A stretch of 64,000 nucleotides of DNA from Opitutaceae bacterium (GCA_016711225.1 JADJTK010000010.1:216993-280992); one strand, 5' to 3'. Counted from the first letter of the stretch, positions 18,831-28,176 are shown. Translations and numbers: made by a program. The notes: a model not told the origin generated them from the sequence alone.

Positions 18831-21014
18831 TTAGGGCTTTGGCTCCACGGCGGCCAACGCGGCCTTGACGCGGTCCGGCGTCATCGGGAGCTCAAGCAGT
18901 CGCGCACCGGTGGCGTCGTGGACGGCGTTGGCGAGGACGGCGCCCATCACGATGATGGCAGGCTCGCCCCCTCCCTGCGGTGGGGTGTCGTCGGCGTTCA
19001 GTATCACCGTTTCGATCTTCGGCAGCCATGAGAAGAGCGGCAGCCGATAGGTGTCGAAGTTGGTGTCGAGCAGGGCCCCGGCCTTGAAGTGGATCTCCTC
19101 GGCGAGCGCGTAGCCCAGGCCCATGGTGATGCAACCCTCCATCTGGATGGTCGCGCCGGCCGGGTTGACCACCATCCCCATCTCCTGGACACAAAGAACC
19201 CGTTTCACCACGACTCGGCCGGTCTTCGGGTCGACCGCGACCTCGGCGATCGTGGCCACGTAGGTGCCCGCGTCGAACCCGCAGGCCACGCCGAGCCCGC
19301 GGCCGGTCACGCCCGCGGCCGGCGTCCAGCCCCATTGTTCGGCGGCCGCCTTGAGCACGCGGATGGCGCGTGCATCGGTGAGTTGGCGCAGGCGGAACTC
19401 GATCGGGTCGGCGCCCGCCAGCTCGGCCAGGCGGTCGAGGTGGGATTCGCGGGCGAAGGCGTTGGTGTTGCAACCGGGCGCCCGCCAGGCGCCAACGAGG
19501 AACGGGTGCACCCCAGGCGGTCCCCAAAAATCTCCCACAGCGGTGATCCGGTGGTTCGGCACGGCGTAGATCAGGTCCGAACCGCGGTCGCCGGCGAACT
19601 TCACGTCGTAGTCCCAGAAGGCGATCCTGTCTGCGGCATCAAGGCCCGACTGCACCTTGACCACGGCGGCCGGCCGGAAGCTGTCGTTGAAGAACTCCTC
19701 CTCGCGCGTCCAGGCAACTTGGACCGGGCGGCCGGTGGCTTTGGCCAGGCGCGCGGCCTCGACGGCCTGGGTATTCACCGCCTTGCCCCCGAAACCGCCA
19801 CCAACGGAGGGCGTGATCACCCGGACGTTGTCCGTTGGCAGACCGAGCGCCTTGGCAATCTCTTCGCGCGCGCCGAAGGGGTTCTGGGTCGAGGCCCAGA
19901 CGGTGGCCTTGTCGCCCTCGACGCGGGCCAGCGCCGTGTGGGTCTCCATCGGGGCATGGGCGACGTAGGCGTTGCGATAGGTTGCCTCGAGCAACCGGGT
20001 GGCTTGGGCGCGCCCTTGCGGGAGATCTCCGTGCTGTACGACGACGCGGGTGGGCGGGGTGGTGCGCTCCAGGTGGTCGTAGATGTTGCGGTCGTCGAGA
20101 ACAGATGCCGACGGCGAGTATTCGGGGCGGAGTTGGCCGAGCGCCGCCTGAGCTAGGTCAGGGATCTCATGCAGCACCGCGATGAGGTCGGGCTGCTGCA
20201 CGAGCACGAGGCCCGCGATCTCCCGTACCGCCGTGGTGTCGATCCGCAGCAGAGTCGCCCCGTGCGCCGGCGGGCGCAGGATGGCGGCGTAGAGCATGCC
20301 GGGCAGGCGCAAATCGCCCGTGTACTTTGTTGCCCCTGTAACCTTGTCGCGCGCATCCCGGCGGAGCAGCGGCTTGCCCACGAGTTTGAATTGCGACGGC
20401 TTTTTGAGGTTCGGTGTGACGGTCAGGCGGCGCTCGATCTTCTGACCCTTGGTCAGCTGCCCGTAGGTGATCTTGCGGGAAGGATCCTGCGAGTCCACAA
20501 CCGCACCGTCTTCGGTGCGAAGCCGGGCCACGGGCAGTTGCAGGTGCTCGGCGGCGAGCTCGATCAGCACCGCGCGCGCTTCGGCGGCGGCGGCGCGCCA
20601 GATAGGCCCGAATACCCGTGTGGTCAACGAACCCCAAGTCCCCTGGTCGTACGGGCAAAGTTCGGTGTCGCCCATGACGATCTCCACGGAGTCCAGCGGG
20701 ACGTCGAGCTCGTCGGCGAGCATCTGCGGCAGGGAGGTGACCGGGCCCTGGCCCATCTCGATTTTGCCGGTGAAGCAGGTCACGTGTCCGTCAGCGCCGA
20801 TACTGAGGAAGGCGTTGAAACTGGAGTCGGCTTTTGCGGGGGCCTTGGTCTCGGTGGCGCCCTCGGATTCCCGGTCGGCGCGCAGCGTTGGCCCGAGGGT
20901 GACCCAGACCATCAGGCCGGCGGCACACCGTTGCAGAAACTCGCGCCGGGTCGGGGGCCGCAGGTCGGCGGCCGGGGTTCTGGTGGGCGAGGGGAGGGGC
21001 GGGTGCGGGTTCAT
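18831..21014 (-). CDS. Molybdopterin-binding large subunit of a xanthine dehydrogenase/isoquinoline oxidoreductase-type hydroxylase
   Basis: The product is 727 residues from ATG 21014, a start that overlaps the small-subunit stop by ATGA. An N-terminal twin-arginine signal (RREFLQRCAAG) suggests export of the folded enzyme. The rest is the aldehyde oxidase/xanthine dehydrogenase molybdopterin domain: GKIEMGQGPVTSLPQMLADE, FGGKAVNTQAVEAARLAK, and the C-terminal catalytic Glu684 in GGGEPAIIVMGAV. With only a 2Fe-2S partner and no FAD subunit, the pair resembles isoquinoline 1-oxidoreductase (IorAB), which hydroxylates N-heterocycles or oxidises aldehydes and passes electrons to a cytochrome. 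The substrate is unknown. Confidence 0.9.
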   Translation of the reverse strand: MNPHPPLPSPTRTPAADLRPPTRREFLQRCAAGLMVWVTLGPTLRADRESEGATETKAPAKADSSFNAFLSIGADGHVTCFTGKIEMGQGPVTSLPQMLADELDVPLDSVEIVMGDTELCPYDQGTWGSLTTRVFGPIWRAAAAEARAVLIELAAEHLQLPVARLRTEDGAVVDSQDPSRKITYGQLTKGQKIERRLTVTPNLKKPSQFKLVGKPLLRRDARDKVTGATKYTGDLRLPGMLYAAILRPPAHGATLLRIDTTAVREIAGLVLVQQPDLIAVLHEIPDLAQAALGQLRPEYSPSASVLDDRNIYDHLERTTPPTRVVVQHGDLPQGRAQATRLLEATYRNAYVAHAPMETHTALARVEGDKATVWASTQNPFGAREEIAKALGLPTDNVRVITPSVGGGFGGKAVNTQAVEAARLAKATGRPVQVAWTREEEFFNDSFRPAAVVKVQSGLDAADRIAFWDYDVKFAGDRGSDLIYAVPNHRITAVGDFWGPPGVHPFLVGAWRAPGCNTNAFARESHLDRLAELAGADPIEFRLRQLTDARAIRVLKAAAEQWGWTPAAGVTGRGLGVACGFDAGTYVATIAEVAVDPKTGRVVVKRVLCVQEMGMVVNPAGATIQMEGCITMGLGYALAEEIHFKAGALLDTNFDTYRLPLFSWLPKIETVILNADDTPPQGGGEPAIIVMGAVLANAVHDATGARLLELPMTPDRVKAALAAVEPKP

Positions 21015-21493
21015 GACGTGGTGCCTTTCCGCATGACGGCGGCCGCGGAGAGGATCGCCTCGACGATCCGCACGTGCGCCCCGCAACGACAGAGGTTCTG
21101 GTCCATGCCCGCGATGATTTCGTCCCTCGTCGGGTTGGGGTGGGTACGGAGAAAGGCGTAGGCGGTGAGGATCATGCCCGGAGTGCAGAAGCCGCACTGC
21201 AGGGCGTCGTGCTGCATGAATGCCTCTTGGAGGGGATGCAGCACGCCGCCCTTGGCCAGGCCTTCGATGGTGACGACCTCGCGGCCGGCGACGGATTGGA
21301 TTGTCTCGTTGCAGGAACGCACGGCGCGTTGGTCCACTAGCACCGTGCAGGCCCCGCACTCGCTGACGCCGCATCCAAATTTTGGACCGGTGATCCCGAG
21401 TTCGGTGCGCAGGACCCACAGCAGGGTGCGGTCGGGTGCGACCTGGAGGCTCACCGGCTGGTCGTTGAGTCGGAAGGAGATGACGTCGGGCAT
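21011..21493 (-). CDS. 2Fe-2S subunit of the molybdenum hydroxylase
   Basis: The product is 160 residues from ATG 21493 (MPDVISFRLN). Eight cysteines match the family: the plant-type cluster at Cys41, Cys46, Cys49 and Cys61 (FGCGVSECGACTVL and RSC), and the alpha-helical cluster at Cys100, Cys103, Cys135 and Cys137 (CGFCTPG, CRCG). It carries electrons from the molybdopterin site of the large subunit. Its TGA overlaps the ATG of the large-subunit gene, so the two are translationally coupled. It has no Tat signal and would be co-exported with the partner. Confidence 0.95.
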   Translation of the reverse strand: MPDVISFRLNDQPVSLQVAPDRTLLWVLRTELGITGPKFGCGVSECGACTVLVDQRAVRSCNETIQSVAGREVVTIEGLAKGGVLHPLQEAFMQHDALQCGFCTPGMILTAYAFLRTHPNPTRDEIIAGMDQNLCRCGAHVRIVEAILSAAAVMRKGTTS

Positions 21494-21635
21494 GGGACGA
21501 GGGGAGGGGGAGGGGGCTGGCTCGTGCGGGTCCACGATGAGGGAAACTCGAAACAAGGCGACAAGATCGTTTCGCGGTGGCCATGGTCGAGGCTAGGCGC
21601 CTACCGTCCGGAGTTCCCCTCTGCCCCCTTGCGCC

Positions 21636-22631
21636 ATGTCTGAACTCGCCGCCATTGTCGAAGCCCTCTCGCGTGCTCGTGAAACACCGGCGGTGTTGGC
21701 GACATTGATTTCGGTCGAGGGATCCTCCTACCGACGGCCCGGAGCGCGCCTGTTGCTGCTGCCCGACGGTACCCACCTGGGCTCCATCAGTGGCGGCTGC
21801 TTGGAAGAGGATCTCAAAGCGCACGGGCGGCGGGTGCTGGCCACCGGGCGGGCGATGGTTGTCGAGTACGACACCACTGCGGAGAACGACCTGGTGTGGG
21901 GCGTAGGGCTGGGATGCCAAGGGGTGGTACGGGTTTTTCTCGAGCGTATTCCTGCCCTCTCGCCGCCATGGGTGGGAACGCTGCGTTCCAATCGGGCCGA
22001 GCGGCGGGCGACGGTCCTAGTCGTGGACCACGGCGGAGCCGATCCGACCGGCACGCAACTGGCGACGGAAGGGGCTGCGGTGCCGAGTGAGTGTGGCCGG
22101 TTTGTGGAAACAATCCCAGCGCCGCCGGCCTTGGTGGTGTTTGGGGCCGGTGACGACGCGCGGCCGCTCGCCGTGTTCGCCAAAGCGCTTGGTTGGCACC
22201 TCACGGTGGCCGACGCCCGGGGCGCCTACGCCACGCCCGGGCGTTTTCCGGAGGCCGACCGCCTCATCGTCGCCCCGGCGGCTGCACTTGCCGAAGGGCT
22301 CGTGCTCGATGGGCGCAGTTACGCTGTGGTGATGACGCACCGTTATGCCGACGACCTGGCGTTGCTGCGCACGCTGCTGCCCGGGGATGCGGCCTACCTG
22401 GGCCTGCTCGGCCCGCGCAAACGCACCGCCCGCCTGCTCGCGCAGCTGCAGGCCGAGGGCTTTGTGCCGGATGCCGCGATGCTGGCGAAGCTGCACGCCC
22501 CGGTGGGACTCGACCTTGGTGGTGACACGCCGGAGACGGTGGCACTGGCCATCGTCTCCGAGGTCCAGGCCCGGTTGGCCGGGAAGAATCCGGGGTTCTT
22601 GAGGGAACGCCCTGGCCCCATCCATGGCTGA
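21636..22631 (+). CDS. xdhC: XdhC/CoxI family molybdenum-cofactor maturation protein
   Basis: The product is 331 residues. The N-terminal XdhC_CoxI domain has ISVEGSSYRRPGARLLL and GSISGGCLEEDL, followed by GVGLGCQGVVRVFLE. The C-terminal Rossmann domain has LVVFGAGDDARPLAVFAKALGW and AVVMTHRYADDLALL, and ends with LDLGGDTPETVALAIVSEVQA. XdhC proteins bind and sulfurylate the cofactor and insert it into xanthine dehydrogenase-type enzymes. The gene diverges from the hydroxylase pair across 142 bases and overlaps the next gene by 8 bases, so the cluster makes sense as enzyme plus maturation genes. Confidence 0.93.
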   Translation: MSELAAIVEALSRARETPAVLATLISVEGSSYRRPGARLLLLPDGTHLGSISGGCLEEDLKAHGRRVLATGRAMVVEYDTTAENDLVWGVGLGCQGVVRVFLERIPALSPPWVGTLRSNRAERRATVLVVDHGGADPTGTQLATEGAAVPSECGRFVETIPAPPALVVFGAGDDARPLAVFAKALGWHLTVADARGAYATPGRFPEADRLIVAPAAALAEGLVLDGRSYAVVMTHRYADDLALLRTLLPGDAAYLGLLGPRKRTARLLAQLQAEGFVPDAAMLAKLHAPVGLDLGGDTPETVALAIVSEVQARLAGKNPGFLRERPGPIHG

Positions 22632-23259
22632 GCCTTCGCCTTTTTCCTACGGGTTGGTGGTGCTGGCTGCCGGCGCCTCGCGGCGCATGGGACGCCCAAA
22701 ACCGCTGCTGCCGATCGGCGGGGTGCCGCTTCTGCGCTACGTCGTGGCCAACCTGCTGGAGGGGCCGGTGGCGCCGGTGGTTGTCGTGCTCGGCGCGCAG
22801 GTGGAGGTGATCGCGCCGGTGCTCGATGGACTGCCGGTGCACCGCGTCGTGAATGCGGGTTGGGCGGAGGGCATGGGCTCGTCGCTGCGGGCCGGGGTCG
22901 CAGCGGCTCTGGAGCTGGCACCGCAGTTGTCGGGCCTGATGGTCGTGCTGGGCGATCAGCCCGGCCTGACGGCGGCTCATCTGCGGCGGTTGGAGGAGGC
23001 GCGTCGGCGGACGGGACGAGCGGTGATCGCCTCGCAAAGCGGAGGGGTGGCGATGCCCCCGGTGCTGTTCGCGGCCGAGTATTTCCCAAGGCTGCTGACG
23101 TTGCGGGGCGAGACCGGGGCGCGGGCGCTGCTGCAAGCCGCCGGCGAGGAACTGGTTGTGGTTCCGGCGAGCGAGCTGGTAGATTTAGATACGATCGACG
23201 ACTATGCGGATTTCACCCGCCGCGTCGCTCTGGTGGGCGGGAACCCGTGCGGCACCTAG
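22624..23259 (+). CDS. mocA: MobA/MocA-like molybdenum cofactor nucleotidyltransferase
   Basis: The product is 211 residues with the NTP-transferase signature VLAAGASRRMGRPKPLLP near residue 13, NAGWAEGMGSSLRAGV in the middle and LGDQPGLT for metal and nucleotide binding. MocA enzymes add CMP to molybdopterin to make the cytosine dinucleotide cofactor used by xanthine dehydrogenase-family enzymes; MobA makes the guanine form. The neighbours favour the MocA role. It overlaps xdhC by 8 bases. Its TAG stop shares the palindrome CTAG with the stop of the convergent receiver gene. Confidence 0.88.
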   Translation: MAEPSPFSYGLVVLAAGASRRMGRPKPLLPIGGVPLLRYVVANLLEGPVAPVVVVLGAQVEVIAPVLDGLPVHRVVNAGWAEGMGSSLRAGVAAALELAPQLSGLMVVLGDQPGLTAAHLRRLEEARRRTGRAVIASQSGGVAMPPVLFAAEYFPRLLTLRGETGARALLQAAGEELVVVPASELVDLDTIDDYADFTRRVALVGGNPCGT

Positions 23260-24515
23260 ATCGCACGTGTGCCGCTGCTGGGCCGGTGGAAACGCTGGGC
23301 GATGGGCGAGAGCTCGTAGACCGAGACCGGCTTTTCTTTGGGCATGCGGTCGGCATGGTCGGCGATCTGCTTGATCAAATGATCGGTGAGGGCGGCTCCG
23401 CGCTCGCCGATATGGGGCACTCCGACCTGTGACGAAGGGTAGGGGCAGGCGAGAATCTCGTGGTGGCGCAGATCCCACGGAGAGCGCGGGCGCGGCGCAC
23501 AGGGATAGCAGACGACGGCGAGGGCGAGCGGGACGCCGTCGAGGGCGAAGCGGAAGGATTCGCTCTCGGCGGGGATGCGTAAGGCCGGCTCCCAGAGGTC
23601 GCGCTGCTGAGCGCGGGAGAGCAGCGGGGCGATGAGCGTACCGCCCTTGCTTTGCAGGGCGGCCTTGAGCCCGGCCCCGACGACAGTCTGGATTTCCGCC
23701 AAGAAGCCGCAGATTTCCTGGGGCGAGCGGGGTTTGCGGCGTAACGCGCGTTCGTAGACGATGGCCGCCGCTTGCGAGTCGATCTCGATGACGAGGTCGA
23801 TCCAGCGGTCGTGGTCGAGGTCGACGAAGCCCGCCCAGGTGGTGAATGAGGCCACCCCGGTGGCGCGTTCGCCGCGGTCGGCGACGGCCGGGTTTGCGGA
23901 GAGGCCAAGTTCGGTGAGGGCGCGGGGGACCAGTGTCTCGATTTCCCCGGGGCTGAACCAGGTGGGAGGGGGCGGAGCCGGAGCGAGCGGGGGAGGGGCG
24001 TTCTCCGCCTCGAGAATGGGATCGATGTCCGTCTCCAGGGCTTCGGGCGGAGGCTGGAGCTGTTGGCCGACAATTTCGCCGAGCAGGCTGTAGCGGCGGC
24101 CCAGCGAGTCGAACTGCTCAAGTTGGCGCTGCAGCGCAAGCTGGTAGCCGACCGTGCGTTCCGCCACCCGGACACGGGCGAGCAGTTCCTCGTTGTCGAT
24201 GGGCTTGGTGAGAAAGTCGTCGGCTCCGGCGTCGAGTCCGGTGGCGATCTCCCCTTTGCGACTCTTGGCGCTGACGATGATGATGTAGGGCTGGATCTGC
24301 GGGGACAAGGCGCGCACCCGCCGGCAGACCTCGGGACCGTCGAGCCCGGGCATGACCCAGTCGAGCAGGGCAATGAGCGGCCCCTCGGACTCTACCAGCG
24401 CGGCCAGGGCGGCAGAGCCGTCGGTCACAATCTGGATGTTGTGGTGAGCTGTCTCGAGTGCCCGGACCAGGATCTCGCGGGAAACCCGGTCGTCTTCGGC
24501 GATCAGGATCTTCAT
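23256..24515 (-). CDS. Receiver-domain protein with CheX-like C-terminal domain (paralogue 1)
   Basis: The product is 419 residues. Residues 1-125 are a response-regulator receiver with Asp8/Asp9, phosphoacceptor Asp52 in LLDWVMPG, Ser82 and Lys104 in FLTKP. A helical linker (to about 160) and a Pro/Ala-rich stretch (APPPLAPAPPPPTW) follow. The C-terminal 200 residues (VASFTTWAGFVDLDHDRWID onward) resemble the CheX/CheC phosphatase fold, but the conserved Glu-x-x-Asn pair appears as EIQT, lacking the Asn. No DNA-binding or enzymatic output domain is visible. The protein may sense or buffer phosphate in a signalling pathway; that is inference. The paralogue lies upstream on the same strand (24800-26032). 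Confidence 0.78.
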   Translation of the reverse strand: MKILIAEDDRVSREILVRALETAHHNIQIVTDGSAALAALVESEGPLIALLDWVMPGLDGPEVCRRVRALSPQIQPYIIIVSAKSRKGEIATGLDAGADDFLTKPIDNEELLARVRVAERTVGYQLALQRQLEQFDSLGRRYSLLGEIVGQQLQPPPEALETDIDPILEAENAPPPLAPAPPPPTWFSPGEIETLVPRALTELGLSANPAVADRGERATGVASFTTWAGFVDLDHDRWIDLVIEIDSQAAAIVYERALRRKPRSPQEICGFLAEIQTVVGAGLKAALQSKGGTLIAPLLSRAQQRDLWEPALRIPAESESFRFALDGVPLALAVVCYPCAPRPRSPWDLRHHEILACPYPSSQVGVPHIGERGAALTDHLIKQIADHADRMPKEKPVSVYELSPIAQRFHRPSSGTRAI

Positions 24516-24799
24516 GACGGGAGTTGTCGGGGCGCGCGGTGGTTGGGTTGCCGTATCGGCAGGAATCTATCGGCCGGTCGCGCCGGAACTCAACGGCGGA
24601 TTTGGGGTGTTTTCCCGAGGGAGGCGGCCGGGGTGTCCAAAATCATGGATTGGGAGACGCGGCGTACCAACGCGCTAGGTGGCGAACTGCGGGTTCGGTG
24701 ACTCGTGCCACAACAGGGTCCGGACCCGGAAACACCGGTCTGGAGACTCATGTGGCGAGGGAGCCCGCACGCTCCTGAGGGAGGAGGCGAGCCGGGACC
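24516..24799. other. Intergenic region between the two receiver genes
   Basis: This 284-base gap contains an imperfect repeat around 24708-24756 (GTGCCACAACAGGGTCCGG, then GGTCTGGAGACTC) that resembles segments at about 36308-36338 and 48165-48203. No gene is seen. Confidence 0.45.
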
Positions 24800-26032
24800 C
24801 TAGTACTCGTCTTCGTGGTTGAAAAACGCCGCCAGCGGCGTGGCGGAGAAGACCGGGATGGGGTGCTGCTCGGAAGTGGCCTCGGCAAAGGCGGAGATCT
24901 TCTCGATGTAGCGCTCATTGAGAATGGCGCCGCGGTTGAGCAGCGGAACCTCATGGACCCGGGGCGGCGGATAGGCCTCGGCCAGCACGTCGTTGAGCCG
25001 GAGCTGGGGAGAAGTCTTGAGTTTGAAGGGGGCCGGCTGCTCGACGACGGTCAGCCGCACGGCATGCCCGGCTAGATCGAGGTGGAGCTGGAGGGTGTCC
25101 TCGGCCAAGGGCAGACGCTGGCGAACATGATCGAGACGCATCCCTCGGGAAAGGTAGGGCATGAGCGTCTCGCAGGCGCGCTGGCGCAGTTCGGAGCGCA
25201 GGGCTGAGCTGACGATGGTGAGGGCCTCGGCGAGGAAGGCCTTCTTGGAAGTCGAGCCTGCGGCACTGCGATTCAGCGTCTTTTCAAGCAGGCTGGCGAC
25301 CACGTCGGGCTCGGCTTCGAGCACGAGATCAAACCAGCGTTTCTGGTCGGTGGCGATGAGGGACACCCAAGCGCTATAGGTTTCGCGCGGGGGGGTATAG
25401 CCTGGGGCGGGCTCGACGGCGTGGACTTCCCCGAGCCCGAGTTGCTCGAGTGCGGCCGAGGCCAACGAGGCAATTTGGTCGGCCGGCAGCAGCGGCTGCG
25501 GCGGCACCGGCTCGGCGGGGGGAGGCGGGGGCGGCTCGGCGGCGGCGTTGTTCTCCGCGTGGCCGCCGCCAACCGGGGTGTGCGCGATGAGTTCCCCCAG
25601 CAGATGGTGACGCTGCTCGAGGGCTTCGAGCTCGGCGATCTTCTTGTGCAGATCGAGTTCGTACTCGACCATCCGCTGGGCCACGCGCAGGCGCGCCAGC
25701 AGCTCGGCCAGATTAAAGGGCTTTGAGAGAAAGTCGTCGGCCCCTGCATCGAGCCCGGCCACCACCTCGTTCTTGTCGTTTTTGGCGCTGAGCATCAGCA
25801 CGTACGGTCGAAACCGCAGCCGGGCGACGCGCAACTTGGCGCACACTTCCGGGCCGGACATGCCAGGCATTACCCAGTCGAGGATGACGATGGGCGGGGC
25901 GTCGGCGGCCATGAGCAGCTCGACCGCCTGCTTGCCGTCTTCGGCGAGCACCACCTGGTAGCTGGCGTCCTCAAGGAAGGCCCGCAGCACTTTGCGCGCG
26001 ATGCGATCGTCGTCGGCGACCAGGATTTTCAT
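24800..26032 (-). CDS. Receiver-domain protein with CheX-like C-terminal domain (paralogue 2)
   Basis: The product is 410 residues and clearly a paralogue of 23256-24515: the same receiver start (MKILVADDDR), Asp52 in ILDWVMPG, Lys104 in FLSKPF, a helical linker that includes QRHHLLGELI, and a Pro-rich spacer (EPPPPPPAEPVPPQPLL). The C-terminal CheX-like domain (SAWVSLIATDQKRWFDLVLE) is followed by a tail ending NHEDEY. At the CheX Glu-x-x-Asn position it has EALT, so phosphatase chemistry is doubtful. No histidine kinase lies nearby, so the partner must be encoded elsewhere. Confidence 0.78.
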   Translation of the reverse strand: MKILVADDDRIARKVLRAFLEDASYQVVLAEDGKQAVELLMAADAPPIVILDWVMPGMSGPEVCAKLRVARLRFRPYVLMLSAKNDKNEVVAGLDAGADDFLSKPFNLAELLARLRVAQRMVEYELDLHKKIAELEALEQRHHLLGELIAHTPVGGGHAENNAAAEPPPPPPAEPVPPQPLLPADQIASLASAALEQLGLGEVHAVEPAPGYTPPRETYSAWVSLIATDQKRWFDLVLEAEPDVVASLLEKTLNRSAAGSTSKKAFLAEALTIVSSALRSELRQRACETLMPYLSRGMRLDHVRQRLPLAEDTLQLHLDLAGHAVRLTVVEQPAPFKLKTSPQLRLNDVLAEAYPPPRVHEVPLLNRGAILNERYIEKISAFAEATSEQHPIPVFSATPLAAFFNHEDEY

Positions 26033-26243
26033 GCTGCGGAACGGGAGGGGGTGGACACAGGATTTCTGGGCCTCCCCATCGGTCGAATGGCGGCCGGCTT
26101 AACCGGGAAGTGTCGGCCGGTGGTGGCCGGGGGCGATCCCTACGAAGCAGCGGGGAGGGGAGTTTTCCGGCCAGTGCCGGGAATCCGGGTTGAAAAGGCC
26201 CCGCGGCGAAACGTAACCTCTCGGCTCATCCGCTTTGCCGGCC

Positions 26244-26531
26244 ATGGACACACCCAACATCGACATCGACTACGTCGCCAACCTCGCCCGCCTCGCGCTT
26301 ACGCCCGAGGAGAAGGTCACCTACGCGCGCCAGCTCGGCGACGTGCTCGCTTATATCGACAAGCTCAAGGAGGCCGACGTGTCCGGAGTGGAGCCCACCG
26401 CCCACGCCTTCGACGTCTCCAACGTCTGGGCTGCCGATGTGCCCCGTCCCGGGCTTTCGGTGGAGGACGCCCTGCGCAACGCCCCCGCCGCCCGCGACAG
26501 CATGATCGTGGTGCCCAAGGTCGTGGAATAA
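26244..26531 (+). CDS. gatC: Aspartyl/glutamyl-tRNA amidotransferase subunit C
   Basis: The product is 95 residues from ATG 26244 (MDTPNIDIDYVANLARLAL). An in-frame TTG nine bases upstream is less likely. GatC wraps around GatA and GatB and steadies the amidotransferase that turns misacylated Glu-tRNA(Gln) or Asp-tRNA(Asn) into Gln- or Asn-tRNA. Family marks are VANLARLALTPEE, LGDVLAYIDKL and the C-terminal FDVSNVWAADVPRPGLS. It is followed 86 bases later by gatA. Confidence 0.96.
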   Translation: MDTPNIDIDYVANLARLALTPEEKVTYARQLGDVLAYIDKLKEADVSGVEPTAHAFDVSNVWAADVPRPGLSVEDALRNAPAARDSMIVVPKVVE

Positions 26532-26617
26532 TCCGCCAACCCTAACGCGCCCCTGCCGACTGCGCTTCGTTCCCCGCCTTCGCCGCCCGCCCCGCGAGCA
26601 CTCAACTTTTTCCCGAC

Positions 26618-28084
26618 ATGTCGTCCGCCCTTGTTTTTCAAACCGCCGCTGCCCTGAGCGATCAGCTTGGCGCGCGTAAGGTTTCCGCCGTCGAACTTGC
26701 CCAGGCCTGTCTTGCGCAGGTGCGCGCCACCGACGACCGCATCCATGCCTTCCTCTCGGTCGACGAGGCCGATATTCTTGCCCAGGCCGGCGCCGCCGAT
26801 GCCCGCCGGGCCGCCGGCCAGGCTCGCGGCCCGCTCGACGGCGTGCCCGTCGGCCTCAAGGACGTGATTGCGGTGCGCGGCCAGCCGCTCACCTGCGGCA
26901 GCCGGATGCTGGAGAAGTTTGTTTCACCCTACGATGCGACTGCGGCGATCGGTCTGAAGAACGCCGGCGCTGTGCTTTTCGGCCGGGCCAACATGGACGA
27001 GTTCGCTATGGGCAGCTCGACGGAGAACTCCGCCTTCCAGACGACTTCGAATCCTTGGGACGTCACGCGCATCCCGGGAGGCAGCTCCGGGGGCAGCGCG
27101 GCCGCGGTGGCGGCCGGGCAGGTGCCGGTCTCGCTCGGCAGCGACACCGGTGGCTCGATCCGCCAGCCGGCGGCGCTGTGCGGCATCGTGGGGTTGAAAC
27201 CCACCTACGGCCTGATCTCGCGCTACGGGCTGGTCGCCTACGCCTCGTCGCTCGACCAGATCGGACCCTTCGCCCACACCGTCGAGGATGCCGCGCTGGT
27301 TCTGCAGGCCATTGCGGGGCATGACGTCAACGACTCCACCTCCTTCCGCACCGAGATCCCCGACTATCGCGCCGAGCTCGCGAAGCGCCGCGGCCCGTGG
27401 AGGCTCGGCGTGCCCAAGGAATACTTCGGCGCCGGTCTCGCCCCCGAGGTACGCGCCTCCGTAGAGAAGGCGATCGCGTGGTACCGGGCGCAGGGCTGTG
27501 AGATCCGCGAGGTGTCGCTGCCGCACACCGAGTATGCGGTGGCCGCCTACTACATCATCGCTACCGCCGAGGCCTCCTCGAATCTCGCCCGCTTCGACGG
27601 CATCCGCTACACGCACCGCTCGCCCAAAGCGACCGACGCCGTCGACATCTACCACCACTCGCGTGCCGAGGGCTTCGGCTCCGAGGTGAAGCGCCGCATC
27701 ATCCTGGGTACCTACGTGCTCAGCAGCGGCTACTACGATGCCTACTACGGCCGTGCGCAGAAGGTGCGCACACTGATCCGGCAGGACTTCCTCAACGCCT
27801 TTCGCGAGGTTGATGCGCTGCTCACGCCCACCTCGCCCACGGTGGCCTTCAAGAAGGGCGAGAAGACGGCCAACCCGCTCGAGATGTATCTGGCGGACAT
27901 CTTCACCATCTCCCTCAACCTGGCCGGCCTGCCCGGCGTGTCGGTGCCCTGCGGATTTTCGCCGGAGGGCCTGCCCATCGGCCTGCAGATTGTCGGCCGC
28001 CCCTTCCAGGAAGCCGACCTGCTCGCCATCGCCCACGCCTACGAGCAAGCCCACGATTTTCATACGAAGCACCCGGTACTGTGA
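26618..28084 (+). CDS. gatA: Aspartyl/glutamyl-tRNA amidotransferase subunit A
   Basis: The product is 488 residues, the usual length. It is the glutaminase subunit, releasing ammonia for GatB. The amidase triad is present: Lys81 in GLKDVIAVRG, cis-Ser156 in PGGSSGGSAA and nucleophile Ser180 in GSDTGGSIRQPA. The CGIVGLKPTYG segment and the C-terminal NLAGLPGVSVPCG follow in order. It normally precedes gatB directly; here a GxxExxY cassette stands between them. Confidence 0.98.
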   Translation: MSSALVFQTAAALSDQLGARKVSAVELAQACLAQVRATDDRIHAFLSVDEADILAQAGAADARRAAGQARGPLDGVPVGLKDVIAVRGQPLTCGSRMLEKFVSPYDATAAIGLKNAGAVLFGRANMDEFAMGSSTENSAFQTTSNPWDVTRIPGGSSGGSAAAVAAGQVPVSLGSDTGGSIRQPAALCGIVGLKPTYGLISRYGLVAYASSLDQIGPFAHTVEDAALVLQAIAGHDVNDSTSFRTEIPDYRAELAKRRGPWRLGVPKEYFGAGLAPEVRASVEKAIAWYRAQGCEIREVSLPHTEYAVAAYYIIATAEASSNLARFDGIRYTHRSPKATDAVDIYHHSRAEGFGSEVKRRIILGTYVLSSGYYDAYYGRAQKVRTLIRQDFLNAFREVDALLTPTSPTVAFKKGEKTANPLEMYLADIFTISLNLAGLPGVSVPCGFSPEGLPIGLQIVGRPFQEADLLAIAHAYEQAHDFHTKHPVL

Positions 28085-28158
28085 GGCGGACATGAAGAGA
28101 CGGACAGGACACAGAGAACACAGAGGCAGCCCGACGTGACCTCGGAATCGGATTTTCT

Positions 28159-28176
28159 TTAACCGCAAAGAACGCA
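28159..28176 (+). repeat. Left inner inverted repeat of the GxxExxY cassette
   Basis: This 18-base arm is perfectly complementary to 28617-28634. It ends 12 bases before the GxxExxY start codon, so it includes the leader of that gene. Confidence 0.85.

Noticed and set aside
21015..21920. Upstream extension of the molybdenum hydroxylase large subunit
   Set aside because: The in-frame extension overlaps the well-supported 2Fe-2S subunit, and the Tat signal fits the ATG at 21014.
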